Notes: generated by a model from the letters alone, not told the origin. Numbered from the stretch's first letter, positions 1 to 7,420 are shown. The stretch is 64,000 nt of DNA from Neobacillus muris (GCF_943193175.1 NZ_CALPDF010000005.1:124001-188000); one strand, 5' to 3'. Numbers and translations are program-made.

Positions 1-323
1 GGAGCTGTTATTGCTGGCTTTTAGGGAATCGGCCAGACAGTGAATTTAGTGAAAGCAAGCTGGCCAGCATGCTTGATCAGGTGAAAAATACGATTCACCA
101 AGCTCCAAATCGGGCAAAATCCTCGATGAATAATTTTATCTACACCGCCGCAATTTCTTATGTGCCGTTACATGATAAGGCTGTTGAAGCGGCTGAGGCT
201 GTTGGTCCAGTTGAAATCAAGAAGGGGAATAAAAAGAGCAGCACCTCGCTTGTTTCCGAAAGGATTCAAAAGGATCTGGATCGGGGAATACTTGGTTTTA
301 AGCGCAGATATGTTAGATGTTAA
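1..323 (+). CDS. DNA alkylation repair protein (AlkD-like), C-terminal part
   Basis: Reading frame 3 is open from the left edge to a TAA at 321-323, so only the last ~106 residues are present and the start lies outside the window. The visible part has the family's closing pattern: a helix with 'APNRAKSSMNNFI', then 'EAAEAVGPVEIKKGN', a lysine-rich linker and an end in 'KRRYVRC'. DNA alkylation repair enzymes of the HEAT-like AlkD group remove alkylated bases, and many close with a basic tail ending in Cys. The catalytic region is not visible. The assignment rests on remembered family pattern, so it is moderate. Confidence 0.6.
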   Translation, partial: SCYCWLLGNRPDSEFSESKLASMLDQVKNTIHQAPNRAKSSMNNFIYTAAISYVPLHDKAVEAAEAVGPVEIKKGNKKSSTSLVSERIQKDLDRGILGFKRRYVRC

Positions 324-376
324 TAATAGATCAATAAGGAGTATTATCCTTTTCAAGGACGAATACTCCTTCCTTT

Positions 377-1534
377 TTAAGTCGCCTTAGCTTTCCGCCG
401 CCAAATGATGTAACCTAACAAAAATGAAATGATACAGCCAATAATCGTGTCTAGTAAACGAACAAATAAAATGCCGCCTGTCATATTGCTATGCAGACTA
501 GAACTAATAACCATTAACGGCGTCATAAGCATGGAATAAAGGAGATAGTTTCTTTTCTTCAAAATAGGACGAAAGGCAGCCAGTGATCCAACAATTAAGG
601 CAATAGCTGCATGCGGCAGCGGGATGATAAGTAAAATACTTCCCACCATAACCCCCATAACTGTACCTATACCTCTTTGAAAGATCCTTTGCAACGCAGA
701 TGAATAATGTGGGTGAGTGATTAATGCCACTGTGAACGGTATCCAATGGGAAAGCTCTTGGCCCAGAAATAGTCCAATCGCTTCAGCCGTTATCATGCAT
801 AGCCCCATTCGAATCGGAAACTCCCACCCCTTAAAGTGCCTCAATGTCCGAACCCAATGATGATAAATTTTTTTAAACGGGATTGCTTTTGCAGAAGCAG
901 GGAACTGCCCGATTCCTCGTTTAAAGCAAAAATTAAAGATCAGCAAGAGAAGCGTACTCCACACTGCTCCGATTCCAAAAACAAGAGCAAATTTCAATGA
1001 GAGACCAATCTCCCAATTTGAACCTAATCCTGTGCCAATAATGAAAAATACCAAGAATTGAATGGCTAATCGGGCGATTTTCTTATCTAAACCTGTTATG
1101 AGTGCCACGAGAAAGGAAATACATACAATCACTAAAGCCGTAATCCAATTCTGTCCACCTAGCAAACTTCCCAAAAATATCGACGATGCTCCTGCTAATA
1201 TGGTCATAAGATAATCCGCTGCCAGCTTCTTCAGTGTTGGACTGGATGAACCTTGAGTGACAAACATAGCACCGAGCGAAGCAAGCAAACTTGCATGTAA
1301 TTGATTAAACAGGATACCAAAGAAAATGGGACCAGCCATTCCGATAAAACTTATAATGAGAATCCCCCAATTGACTTGTTCAGTCGTATCCCATCTAAAT
1401 AATAAGGCATTTATCGAGTTTAAACCCTTGTAAAGTAATTGGGTACGTTCCTGCATTCTATTAAAATAAAAGAATTTGATAGCTCTCACCTCGCACGCTT
1501 CCATTAAATTAATTAGAGTTCTAACTAATTGCAT
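377..1534 (-). CDS. FUSC-family (aromatic acid exporter-like) membrane protein
   Basis: A 385-residue polytopic protein with two clusters of hydrophobic helices (about residues 55-200 and 245-375) separated by a basic loop, the layout of FUSC/YgaE-type transporters that export aromatic acids or drugs. It follows the MarR gene by 10 bp on the same strand, so regulator and exporter probably form one operon. The start is uncertain. Similarity to the family seems to begin near Met27 (1456), the first ATG (1534) has only a distant GGAA, and a MarR-like operator (1511-1530) covers the first codons. A good GAGGTGAG lies at 1485-1492 but has no start at normal spacing. The substrate is unknown. Confidence 0.7.
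   Translation of the reverse strand: MQLVRTLINLMEACEVRAIKFFYFNRMQERTQLLYKGLNSINALLFRWDTTEQVNWGILIISFIGMAGPIFFGILFNQLHASLLASLGAMFVTQGSSSPTLKKLAADYLMTILAGASSIFLGSLLGGQNWITALVIVCISFLVALITGLDKKIARLAIQFLVFFIIGTGLGSNWEIGLSLKFALVFGIGAVWSTLLLLIFNFCFKRGIGQFPASAKAIPFKKIYHHWVRTLRHFKGWEFPIRMGLCMITAEAIGLFLGQELSHWIPFTVALITHPHYSSALQRIFQRGIGTVMGVMVGSILLIIPLPHAAIALIVGSLAAFRPILKKRNYLLYSMLMTPLMVISSSLHSNMTGGILFVRLLDTIIGCIISFLLGYIIWRRKAKAT
1511..1530. promoter_or_regulatory. MarR-type operator, second site (imperfect)
   Basis: The 12-bp core TTAGAGTTCTAA at 1513-1524 differs at one position from the perfect palindrome at 2029-2040, and the flanks (AAT before, CTAATT after) resemble it. It sits between marR and the core of the exporter gene. 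A MarR dimer could bind both sites. This is inferred from sequence symmetry only. Confidence 0.5.
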
Positions 1535-1544
1535 AAAAAATTTT

Positions 1545-2003
1545 CTATTCCTTTTCTAATTTATCTACCATTTTCACGAGCAGTTTCTTCAATAATTGAA
1601 TCTCCTCAGATGTGTAGGCGGAGCCAATCTTTTCATCTATCAGTCTTGCCAAGTGTTTCGTTTGATGGGCGAGTTCCTTCCCGTTTTCCGTTAAATACAG
1701 TCTTTTATATCTGCCGTCATCTGGATGATCCTCTCTATAGACAAGCTCTCTTTTCACTAATCCATTGATTAGACTTGTGACGCTCGAACGTTCAATTAAT
1801 AGAATCGTTTGGACTTCAGATGCCAATAAGCCTGGATGCTTATATATGATACCTAGGGCACTCCATTGTGCAGGCGTAATTCCATAGGAATTTAATTGGT
1901 CCTGCATCTCTTTACGAATGGCTCTATTTGCTACCTTAACTAATCGGCTAATGCGGCTATCTAACTGTCCCTCTTCGATGGATGAATGAATGACTTTTTC
2001 CAA
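1545..2003 (-). CDS. MarR-family transcriptional regulator
   Basis: 152 residues with the MarR winged-helix layout: an N-terminal dimerisation helix, a helix-turn-helix around 'GLLASEVQTILLIERSSVTSLINGL', and the wing 'REDHPDDGRYKRLYLTENGKEL' containing the usual D-x-R beta-wing signature, followed by C-terminal dimerisation helices. The start is TTG at 2003, preceded by GAGGGAAGTGG. Upstream is a perfect palindrome (2029-2040) and a near copy lies before the FUSC gene, so it probably represses itself and the exporter and is released by a small aromatic ligand. Ligand identity cannot be read from the sequence. Confidence 0.88.
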   Translation of the reverse strand: MEKVIHSSIEEGQLDSRISRLVKVANRAIRKEMQDQLNSYGITPAQWSALGIIYKHPGLLASEVQTILLIERSSVTSLINGLVKRELVYREDHPDDGRYKRLYLTENGKELAHQTKHLARLIDEKIGSAYTSEEIQLLKKLLVKMVDKLEKE

Positions 2004-2026
2004 AATTAATCCACTTCCCTCAAACT

Positions 2027-2042
2027 AATTAGAATTCTAACT
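2027..2042. promoter_or_regulatory. MarR-type operator, perfect palindrome
   Basis: TTAGAATTCTAA at 2029-2040 is a perfect 12-bp dyad just upstream of the marR start codon (2003). With the near-identical site at 1513-1524 it forms a pair bracketing the regulator gene, as expected for autoregulation of a MarR-transporter operon. Confidence 0.6.
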
Positions 2043-2085
2043 ATATAAATCTTACTTATCTAAATAAACTATGTCAATGAGCGTA

Positions 2086-2665
2086 TCATTCATGGTTAGA
2101 TGTCAACTCCGATACAACGATTTTACTGCCATCCGGAGTGAAGAGAACCTGTACTGGCTGAGCATTGAAAGTGATCAGAGAATGGGTGGATCCATGAATA
2201 GGAGTAAGGTTCCCGCTATTATCTATATGAAAACCAGGATATTGGAAGCAAAATTATTTGCGGGATGACCCACATTGGAAACATAGAGAAGATGGCCAAA
2301 TACATCTACACTGTTGGGCTGAGCACCTCCTGATGGCTTTACATCTGCCAGAACAGGTGTCCCGCTGTCAGTAATAATGAAACTGCTGATACTATGGCTT
2401 CCTGCGTTCACAGCAATCAGAAAACGTCCATCTCGAGACAAGGTTAAAGCGCCTTGTGACGTTAAGGGGTCGACACCATCGTTAGTTGTCGCGTCGAGAC
2501 TTCCTTTGGTCCAGTGCCCCTGCCATAAGTAGGGTATGCACCCGCATAGGTGAGCATCCCTTTCCCGTCCCTGCTATAGGCTATGATTTGGTTCATGACA
2601 TCATTATTGGTCATTATGTACACCATACTAGGTCGCTGGCGAGAAAAATTGTTCATTAGCTGCAT
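2086..2665 (-). pseudogene. Decayed beta-propeller lactonase (YbhE/Pgl-like), two frameshifts, truncated
   Basis: Three frames read in succession give one continuous propeller-type sequence. It starts at 2665 behind a strong GGGAGGAGG with 'MQLMNNFSRQRPSMVYIMTN'. Near 2510 a single-base shift moves to the frame reading 'TKGSLDATTNDGVDP...LTLSRDGRFLIAVNAG'. Near 2240 a second shift gives 'HIDNSGNLTPIHGSTHSL...FTPDGSKIVVSELTSN' before TGA at 2086-2088. The repeats 'SRDGRFLIAVNAG' and 'TPDGSKIVVSE' are successive blades. Intact relatives (lactonase, 7-bladed propeller) are about 350-390 residues and only ~190 remain, so the 3' half is lost. It is non-functional on this reading unless the shifts are sequencing errors. 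Confidence 0.75.
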
Positions 2666-2721
2666 GTTGTAACCTCCTCCCTTCATAATCTTATATGGTC
2701 CTTTTACCTTTTAGATTCCAC

Positions 2722-2752
2722 AAAAAAACAAAGGACGGTTTTGGTCCTTTGT
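2722..2752 (-). terminator. Rho-independent terminator of the HAD gene
   Basis: On the minus strand ACAAAGGAC / GTCCTTTGT forms a 9-bp stem with a 7-nt loop, followed by TTTTTTT. It sits 10 bp after the stop of the HAD hydrolase. Confidence 0.85.
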
Positions 2753-2761
2753 CACAGTTTG

Positions 2762-3349
2762 TTAGTCTATGCTCGTATTGCTTGCTAATGGAAGATCCAT
2801 ATTAAAAAATTCAGTGTAGTCCTTTAAATTATAATCAGCAGCATCAGAATGATTTTGAAATATGCACGTTGATATTCCTAATTTTTTTGCGGGTAATAAA
2901 TCCCATTCTCTGTCACCAATCACTAGGTCGATTTTATGCTTCGTGTGCAAATGAATGTATGCTAATGGATCCGGTTTCCGGGGGAACCCATCGTCAATTG
3001 TAACCATATCCACAAAGTATTTTTCCCAACCATAATATTTTAAGATGCCTAAGACTCCTTCCCGATGCTTGTGTGTGACAATCACATTTTTTGTTGCAAA
3101 TTTTAATATTTCCTCTACTCCATTGAATGGTTTCATATCTACTGGTGCTAATTTTTTCTTTAATCTTTTGATCTCTTCTTCCTGTTCACCTGAAATGTTA
3201 TAAAATTGAATGGCATGCGAGTATGATATTTTTAACTTTTCATAGATTTGGTGTTTATCCACTGTTTCTCCCAAAACTTGAGAAAGTATGCCCGTATAAG
3301 CAGGATATGTATCAAATAGTGTTCCATCAAAGTCCCATAAAATGTTCAA
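2762..3349 (-). CDS. HAD-superfamily hydrolase (phosphoglycolate phosphatase-like)
   Basis: 195 residues. HAD motif I is 'WDFDGTLFDT' (nucleophile Asp at residue 6, acid Asp at 8). Motif II is the Thr in 'NVIVTHKH'. The motif III Lys is near 'FPRKPDP', and motif IV is 'LVIGDREWDLLPAKKLG'. A short helical cap lies between motifs I and II, as in subfamily IA. It likely hydrolyses a small phosphate ester in the cytoplasm; the substrate is unknown. The start is TTG at 3349, nine bases after GAGG. The gene stands alone with its own terminator. Confidence 0.85.
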   Translation of the reverse strand: MNILWDFDGTLFDTYPAYTGILSQVLGETVDKHQIYEKLKISYSHAIQFYNISGEQEEEIKRLKKKLAPVDMKPFNGVEEILKFATKNVIVTHKHREGVLGILKYYGWEKYFVDMVTIDDGFPRKPDPLAYIHLHTKHKIDLVIGDREWDLLPAKKLGISTCIFQNHSDAADYNLKDYTEFFNMDLPLASNTSID

Positions 3350-3427
3350 TTATACCATCCTCTTTATCATTATATTAAACATATTTTACCACCAATTCTT
3401 TCCCTTCAATAAATAGGTATATCAAAA

Positions 3428-3467
3428 AAACAAGAGGAGTTTAATTCATTTGCGAATTAAACCCCAA
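3428..3467 (-). terminator. Possible terminator of the rlmA / ABC-F operon
   Basis: GTTTAATTC (3440 region) and GAATTAAAC form a 9-bp stem with a 6-nt loop. On the minus strand it is followed after a short purine stretch by TTTTTTT (plus-strand A-run at 3425-3431). It lies 170 bp past the ABC-F stop, so it could end that operon. The gap 3350-3636 otherwise holds only a dispersed hairpin repeat. Confidence 0.5.
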
Positions 3468-3560
3468 TTATTATGAGTTCTCCTATTTTGCATCCTTAAA
3501 GCTTCCAAAGCAAACATTTCAAAATCATTTTGTATCTCCATCAGGTTCTATGATAATGTA

Positions 3561-3605
3561 TGCCTGTCACCACTCTCATACTGTCGAAGGTCAGTGACAG
3601 GCTCA
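3561..3605. repeat. Dispersed hairpin repeat, copy A
   Basis: GCCTGTCAC (3562-3570) and GTGACAGGC (3594-3602) are a perfect 9-bp inverted repeat with 'TGTCGAAG' in the loop. It resembles copies B (11991-12064) and C (26331-26394), which carry the same outer CCTGYC/GRCAGG arms and a TGTCGA core. It is probably a REP-like mobile palindrome. Confidence 0.5.
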
Positions 3606-3636
3606 TCCTATTTACATTAGCTTTATAAGATTATAT

Positions 3637-5109
3637 TCATAAATTAGATTTTGCTAGTTTTAGCTGTTGATCTTCAATGATATAGATCATTTCCGCCACA
3701 CGATCGATAAACATTCGATCATGTGACACTAGGATAACCGTGCCTTCATACCGCTTTATAAAATGCTCTAACGCCTCAATACAAAAAACATCCAAGAAAT
3801 TGGTCGGTTCATCTAAAACCAGCGCATTGTATCTGCCCAAAAATAATTGGCACAAAACGAGACGAATCGCTTCTCCACCACTTAGATCCCGTACATTCTT
3901 CCTTAAATCATTGCCAGTAAAATTCATGGAGTGAAGAGCTGCACGAGTTTTACTCTCATCATATTGGCTTCGCCCCTTCATATATGAGAGCACCGGTTCA
4001 TCCTTCTTAAATTGATAGTCCATTTGACCATACGATCCAATAACTGCTTTGGGAGAAATGGTTATCCCTTCTCCTTGTCGTAAAATATGGCGAAGCAAGG
4101 TCGTTTTCCCCGTGCCATTGTTTCCTGTGATTGCTATGGTCCGGCCTACTGGGAATTGGAAGCTTGCTTCTTTAAGAAGTGTTTTGTCACCTGCCTTTAG
4201 CGTTAAACGATCGGCCATAATAGGGAACTTATTGTGCAGTTCCAGTGCCTTAGATAGAGGGAAATATAGTGACAGTTCCTCTATCGGTGCCTCCACTGCA
4301 TCCAGTTGTTCCACTCGTTTTTCAAGCGCCTTAGCCGCTCGCTGCATAGCCTTTTGGCCGGTATCCTTTGATTTGGTCATGAACATCTTATTCGCCTTGG
4401 CTTTAGTTTCTTTTTTGGAAATATGGCCATTTTCCTTCGTCATTTTTTCCGCTTTCTTCATCTTCTCCTCTGCCGCTTTGAGCAGCCGGCTTTTTTCTTT
4501 CAGGTACTTCTCATGCTGTACCTGCTGCTGTTTTCGCATCAGTTCTTTTTGAAATACATAGTCTGAATAATTCCCCGTATATTCCGTTACGCAGCCGTCT
4601 TCGACTTCCCAAATTTTCGTCACAAGCTTGTCGAGAACATACCGGTCATGGCTGACAAGCACCAAGGCGCCATAATAGTATTCCAATTCTTTGATAAAAA
4701 ATTGGGCCCCCGATGCATCTAGATGGGTTGTTGGTTCATCAATCAATAGACCTTCATGATAGCATGAAAATATCTGCGCTAATTTCAGCCGTGTTTGCTC
4801 GCCTCCGCTCAAATTGGCAATCTCGGTCGATGGAATCGACAGTTTACCAATTAACTCATAATCGACTTCTCTTTCAACCGGTGCTGTCAGCTGGTCAAAA
4901 TAGGCAAAATCTACAAAGCGGATTACTTGCCCTTTATTCGGGGTGATATGGCCGGCCAACAATTTTAATAAGGTGCTCTTGCCTGCTCCATTTTTCCCCA
5001 CAATGCCAATCCGATCAAACTGATGAATGGCCAGCCTGGGGATATTTAATACCAATTTATCTAAAAATGAGAGTTCAATATTTTCTAATTCAAGACATAC
5101 TTTTTCCAT
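3637..5109 (-). CDS. ABC-F ribosomal protection protein (Vga/VmlR-like)
   Basis: 490 residues with two ABC ATPase domains and no membrane segments. Domain 1 has Walker A 'GIVGKNGAGKSTLL', signature 'LSGGEQTRLKLAQ', Walker B 'GLLIDEPTTHLD'. Domain 2 has 'AITGNNGTGKTTLL', 'LSGGEAIRLVLCQ', 'ALVLDEPTNFLD'. A long charged linker (about residues 185-270) corresponds to the P-site tRNA interaction motif / antibiotic resistance domain. Such ABC-F proteins enter the E site and displace lincosamides, streptogramins A, pleuromutilins or macrolides. It begins 6 bp after rlmA stops, so both genes share the drug-responsive leader upstream. The exact spectrum cannot be predicted from sequence. It has no long C-terminal extension. 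Confidence 0.85.
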   Translation of the reverse strand: MEKVCLELENIELSFLDKLVLNIPRLAIHQFDRIGIVGKNGAGKSTLLKLLAGHITPNKGQVIRFVDFAYFDQLTAPVEREVDYELIGKLSIPSTEIANLSGGEQTRLKLAQIFSCYHEGLLIDEPTTHLDASGAQFFIKELEYYYGALVLVSHDRYVLDKLVTKIWEVEDGCVTEYTGNYSDYVFQKELMRKQQQVQHEKYLKEKSRLLKAAEEKMKKAEKMTKENGHISKKETKAKANKMFMTKSKDTGQKAMQRAAKALEKRVEQLDAVEAPIEELSLYFPLSKALELHNKFPIMADRLTLKAGDKTLLKEASFQFPVGRTIAITGNNGTGKTTLLRHILRQGEGITISPKAVIGSYGQMDYQFKKDEPVLSYMKGRSQYDESKTRAALHSMNFTGNDLRKNVRDLSGGEAIRLVLCQLFLGRYNALVLDEPTNFLDVFCIEALEHFIKRYEGTVILVSHDRMFIDRVAEMIYIIEDQQLKLAKSNL

Positions 5110-5115
5110 GGCTGA

Positions 5116-6024
5116 TTACCTCCACTTCCCAAGTGTGTTTGGATCTATTTCATTCTTCTTTGTTCCGAATAATATTTCTAAGTCCACAGTAATCTCAGCA
5201 GAATCCTGATTCATAAACTCATCCAGGCGTGCTTTATCTCCGTTCCAGGCAAGCGGGGTCATTTGTCCCAGATGGTTCAGCTCCGCTTTAGCAAGTTTTC
5301 TTGAGTAACGTAAAGGGATGGAATCCAGCAGCTGGAAATGCTTTTTGAAAAGCGTCACCGTTTTATCATTTCTGTAAATAACCTTGTTCTCATTTTGATG
5401 GAAAAGACTTTCTCGCAGTTCTTTTAAATAATCAGGTCCCGGAACTACTTTAATGACGAGACCATCTGGAGTTAATATCCGCTTAAATTCCTTGTAATTG
5501 GAGGGGGACAAGATATTTAGAATGACATCAAATGATTGGCTTTCTAAAGGTGATCTTGCCAAATCACCTACTATCCAAATTGGGTCCTCATACCTTTTTG
5601 CTGCCAAAACAATGCCTTCTTTTGACAGATCAAGCCCAACTCCGGTCATTCCAGAGCATTGGCATTCATCGATAATCCTTTGTAGATGGGAACCCTCGCC
5701 ACAGCCCAGATCTGCCACCATTAAGGGATTAGAGACATCCAGATGCCTGAGGATCATTTTTGCAATGGTTTCGTGCATCCCATCGTATAAGCCGCTTTCC
5801 ATAATGATGCTGTGTCTTGCCTCAAACAATCCCTTACCATAGTTGCTTTTGATAGAATGAGCGGACATGTTGATATATCCCTGTTTGGCAAAGTCAAATG
5901 TGTGGCGGTTCATACATAATAAGCTTTTCAAATCCACAACCTGCATCGTGCTGCCGCAGATTGGACATTTTAATGCTGGCACTACTTCCCTGACATATTC
6001 CGCGCTTTTTATTTTTTTCGTCAT
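5116..6024 (-). CDS. rlmA: 23S rRNA (guanine-N1)-methyltransferase, RlmA family
   Basis: 302 residues. An N-terminal zinc ribbon (C-x2-C in 'LKCPICGS', then C-x3-H in 'LLCMNRHTF') precedes a Rossmann methyltransferase with SAM loop 'VADLGCGEGSHL' and the catalytic-region motif 'ILNILSPSNYKEFKRIL'. RlmA enzymes methylate G745 (type I) or G748 (type II) in helix 35 of 23S rRNA. The Gram-positive type II contributes to tylosin-type macrolide resistance. The start at 6024 follows AAGGAA at seven bases. It is the first gene after a leader peptide and two terminators, and is co-transcribed with the ABC-F gene. Whether it is type I or II is not decidable here, although context favours II. Confidence 0.85.
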   Translation of the reverse strand: MTKKIKSAEYVREVVPALKCPICGSTMQVVDLKSLLCMNRHTFDFAKQGYINMSAHSIKSNYGKGLFEARHSIIMESGLYDGMHETIAKMILRHLDVSNPLMVADLGCGEGSHLQRIIDECQCSGMTGVGLDLSKEGIVLAAKRYEDPIWIVGDLARSPLESQSFDVILNILSPSNYKEFKRILTPDGLVIKVVPGPDYLKELRESLFHQNENKVIYRNDKTVTLFKKHFQLLDSIPLRYSRKLAKAELNHLGQMTPLAWNGDKARLDEFMNQDSAEITVDLEILFGTKKNEIDPNTLGKWR

Positions 6025-6044
6025 GCTTATCTTCCTTTCGCCAT

Positions 6045-6075
6045 AAAAAAATCACAGGCGATCTGCCTGTGATTT
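6045..6075 (-). terminator. Leader terminator 2 (attenuator) before rlmA
   Basis: On the minus strand AAATCACAGGC / GCCTGTGATTT is a perfect 11-bp stem with a 5-nt loop, followed by a seven-T run. It ends just 20 bp upstream of the rlmA start codon, between promoter and gene, so it must be read through for expression. Confidence 0.88.
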
Positions 6076-6175
6076 GCGAGTAAAGGGAAGAAGACCCATC
6101 TTTATTAGATCAGGGCGATTAGAAGCCGTCACCAAATAAACCTTCTATTGATAAGGAAAGAAGGAAATTTGAACA

Positions 6176-6209
6176 TAAATAAAGAAAGGCAGAATCATCC
6201 GCCTTTCTT
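6176..6209 (-). terminator. Leader terminator 1 (attenuator) before rlmA
   Basis: AAGAAAGGC / GCCTTTCTT is a perfect 9-bp stem followed on the minus strand by TTTATTT. It is weaker than the second terminator and lies between the leader peptide and terminator 2. Confidence 0.7.
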
Positions 6210-6269
6210 CACTTACGTTTTTTATAATGAAATGAAGATTATTAAAAAAGGACAGACTTATCCCGTTTA

Positions 6270-6319
6270 CTCTGCAGCCACAAGCAGAGCCTTTGAACTA
6301 TTTAATTACTTGTTCAAAG
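6270..6319 (-). promoter_or_regulatory. Leader RNA hairpins overlapping the end of the leader peptide
   Basis: Two stems lie here. CTTTGAAC (within the leader peptide's last codons, 6312-6319) pairs with GTTCAAAG (6291-6298), a perfect 8 bp. CTCTGC (6284-6289) pairs with GCAGAG (6270-6275). A ribosome stalled in the leader would open the first stem and alter downstream folding. The exact antiterminator pairing was not worked out. Confidence 0.6.
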
Positions 6320-6350
6320 TTGGGAATCGAAGTCTCATAGCGTGTGTCAT
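6306..6350 (-). CDS. ErmDL-like macrolide-sensing leader peptide
   Basis: A 14-codon ORF, MTHAMRLRFPTLNK, preceded by AAGGAGG (6362-6368) and located ~30 bases after a consensus promoter. As I recall it, the ErmD leader of Bacillus reads MTHSMRLRFPTLNQ, so this differs at two residues and keeps the R-L-R (+x+) motif at which macrolide-bound ribosomes stall. Here it precedes rlmA and an ABC-F gene, not an erm gene. It is too short for ordinary gene finders. The role is inferred: drug-dependent stalling prevents termination at one or both downstream hairpins. Confidence 0.88.
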   Translation of the reverse strand: MTHAMRLRFPTLNK

Positions 6351-6388
6351 TTTTTAATAATCCTCCTTAAGGTCATAATACGATTAAT

Positions 6389-6417
6389 ATTCTACTATTG
6401 ATTTTAAAAAATGTCAA
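6389..6417 (-). promoter_or_regulatory. Sigma-A promoter of the leader-rlmA-ABC-F operon
   Basis: On the minus strand TTGACA (6412-6417) and TAGAAT (6389-6394) are separated by exactly 17 bp. Transcription would start near 6382, only ~14 bases before the leader peptide's ribosome site. Confidence 0.85.
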
Positions 6418-6508
6418 AACCATACACTCTTCACTTCAGTTATGTATCCATAAATAGATCGGCTTTGATTGCCGTTCTTTATGCCTGTATTTTTTACCAG
6501 ATTGGCAT

Positions 6509-6555
6509 TAAGCAGATGGTACCTTGATGAATCTCGTTACCATCTGCTTTTATTT
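6509..6555 (+). terminator. Orphan terminator-like hairpin
   Basis: AAGCAGATGGTA and TACCATCTGCTT form a perfect 12-bp stem with a 16-nt loop, followed by TTATTT on the plus strand. No plus-strand gene precedes it. It lies between the attenuator promoter and the 3' end of the MerR gene and may be a relic of a lost gene, or may also stop minus-strand read-through from merR. Confidence 0.5.
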
Positions 6556-6651
6556 AATTGAGATTTAAGCTGCTATTTAGCTGAACTTATATCCCTGTTT
6601 CATACTTGCGCCGCAGGATCAACTTTGAAGCAAAGTATATGAAAACCAGCA

Positions 6652-7254
6652 TCATATCATCATCCTCCTCCACCATCTATTTGCCAGCTCTTGGCCTGCG
6701 GGACCTTCCGGGTCTTCCTTTTGCTGGTACAAGTCGATCAGTTCAGCTGTGATGTCGCGAAAGTTTTTGTTGAACTCAATGGCAGCCTCTTCACTTTCAA
6801 ATTGATTGGAGAAATACTCCATCTGTCGTTGGCTCATGTGCCGAATCAGAAAGGAATAAGGATTCCCTCTCTGGGTAGCCTTCAAAATAGCGAGCAGTTT
6901 TTCGATACTCACATCAGTCCCCAGCTTAAGCTCAGATAAAACATCCTCCAATTGATGAACAGACCCTTGGAGTTGGGAGATCTGCTCCATCAGCACTTGT
7001 TGCTGTTGTTTAAAAATCTGCTCCAATTCATAAGTCGAGTCAGCAGGAAGGATTTGATCGCGAATTTCCTCTAAGGTAAAGCCCATTGATTTAAAAAACA
7101 ATATTTGCTGTAACCGGATAATATCCTGTCTGCTGTACATCCGCCTTCCCCCCTCACTGTATCCACTGGGGGTCAAAAGACCTTTTTTATCGTAGTATTG
7201 TAATGTACGCACGGTTACACCGCCTTTTCGGGCAAGTTCACCTACAGTAAGCAA
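6652..7254 (-). CDS. MerR-family regulator, probably C-terminally shortened
   Basis: 200 residues. The N-terminal MerR winged helix is clear ('TVGELARKGGVTVRTLQYYDKKGLL', 'GRRMYSRQDIIRLQQI'), followed by a dimerisation coiled coil ('EQIFKQQQQVLMEQISQLQGSV') and a TipAS-like region. In relatives with this region, as I recall, the sequence after 'GQELANRWW' continues for about 50 residues. Here it ends after 'RRMMI', which suggests a frameshift or truncation. MerR/TipA-like proteins activate export or detoxification genes on binding drugs or metals. No operon partner follows. The start is ATG at 7254, without a clear AGGAGG. Confidence 0.8.
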   Translation of the reverse strand: MLTVGELARKGGVTVRTLQYYDKKGLLTPSGYSEGGRRMYSRQDIIRLQQILFFKSMGFTLEEIRDQILPADSTYELEQIFKQQQQVLMEQISQLQGSVHQLEDVLSELKLGTDVSIEKLLAILKATQRGNPYSFLIRHMSQRQMEYFSNQFESEEAAIEFNKNFRDITAELIDLYQQKEDPEGPAGQELANRWWRRMMI

Positions 7255-7390
7255 TTGTTCTTGGTCATTTTTTCATGCTGCTGCCTCCTCTGGATTCATT
7301 TTATTACGTTACGTTGCGTCACAAGCAAGCATTTTATAGATATTATTAAATGTTTTGTTTAACCTCTAGCTTTATTACTACCAAAACAAC

Positions 7391-7420
7391 AAAAAGCCTA
7401 TTTCCAGTATGGAAATAGAC
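7391..7420 (-). terminator. Terminator of the aldo/keto reductase gene
   Basis: CTATTTCC (7398-7405) and GGAAATAG (7411-7418) form an 8-bp stem. On the minus strand it is followed by GGCTTTTTG. It sits ~80 bp past the stop codon. Confidence 0.75.

Noticed and set aside
2071..2268. Plus-strand 65-codon frame at 2.1 kb
   Set aside because: It is the antisense of the lactonase pseudogene's third segment.
6148..6357. Plus-strand 69-codon frame in the rlmA leader
   Set aside because: It is the antisense of the leader peptide and terminator hairpins; the minus-strand promoter, leader ORF and terminators explain the region.
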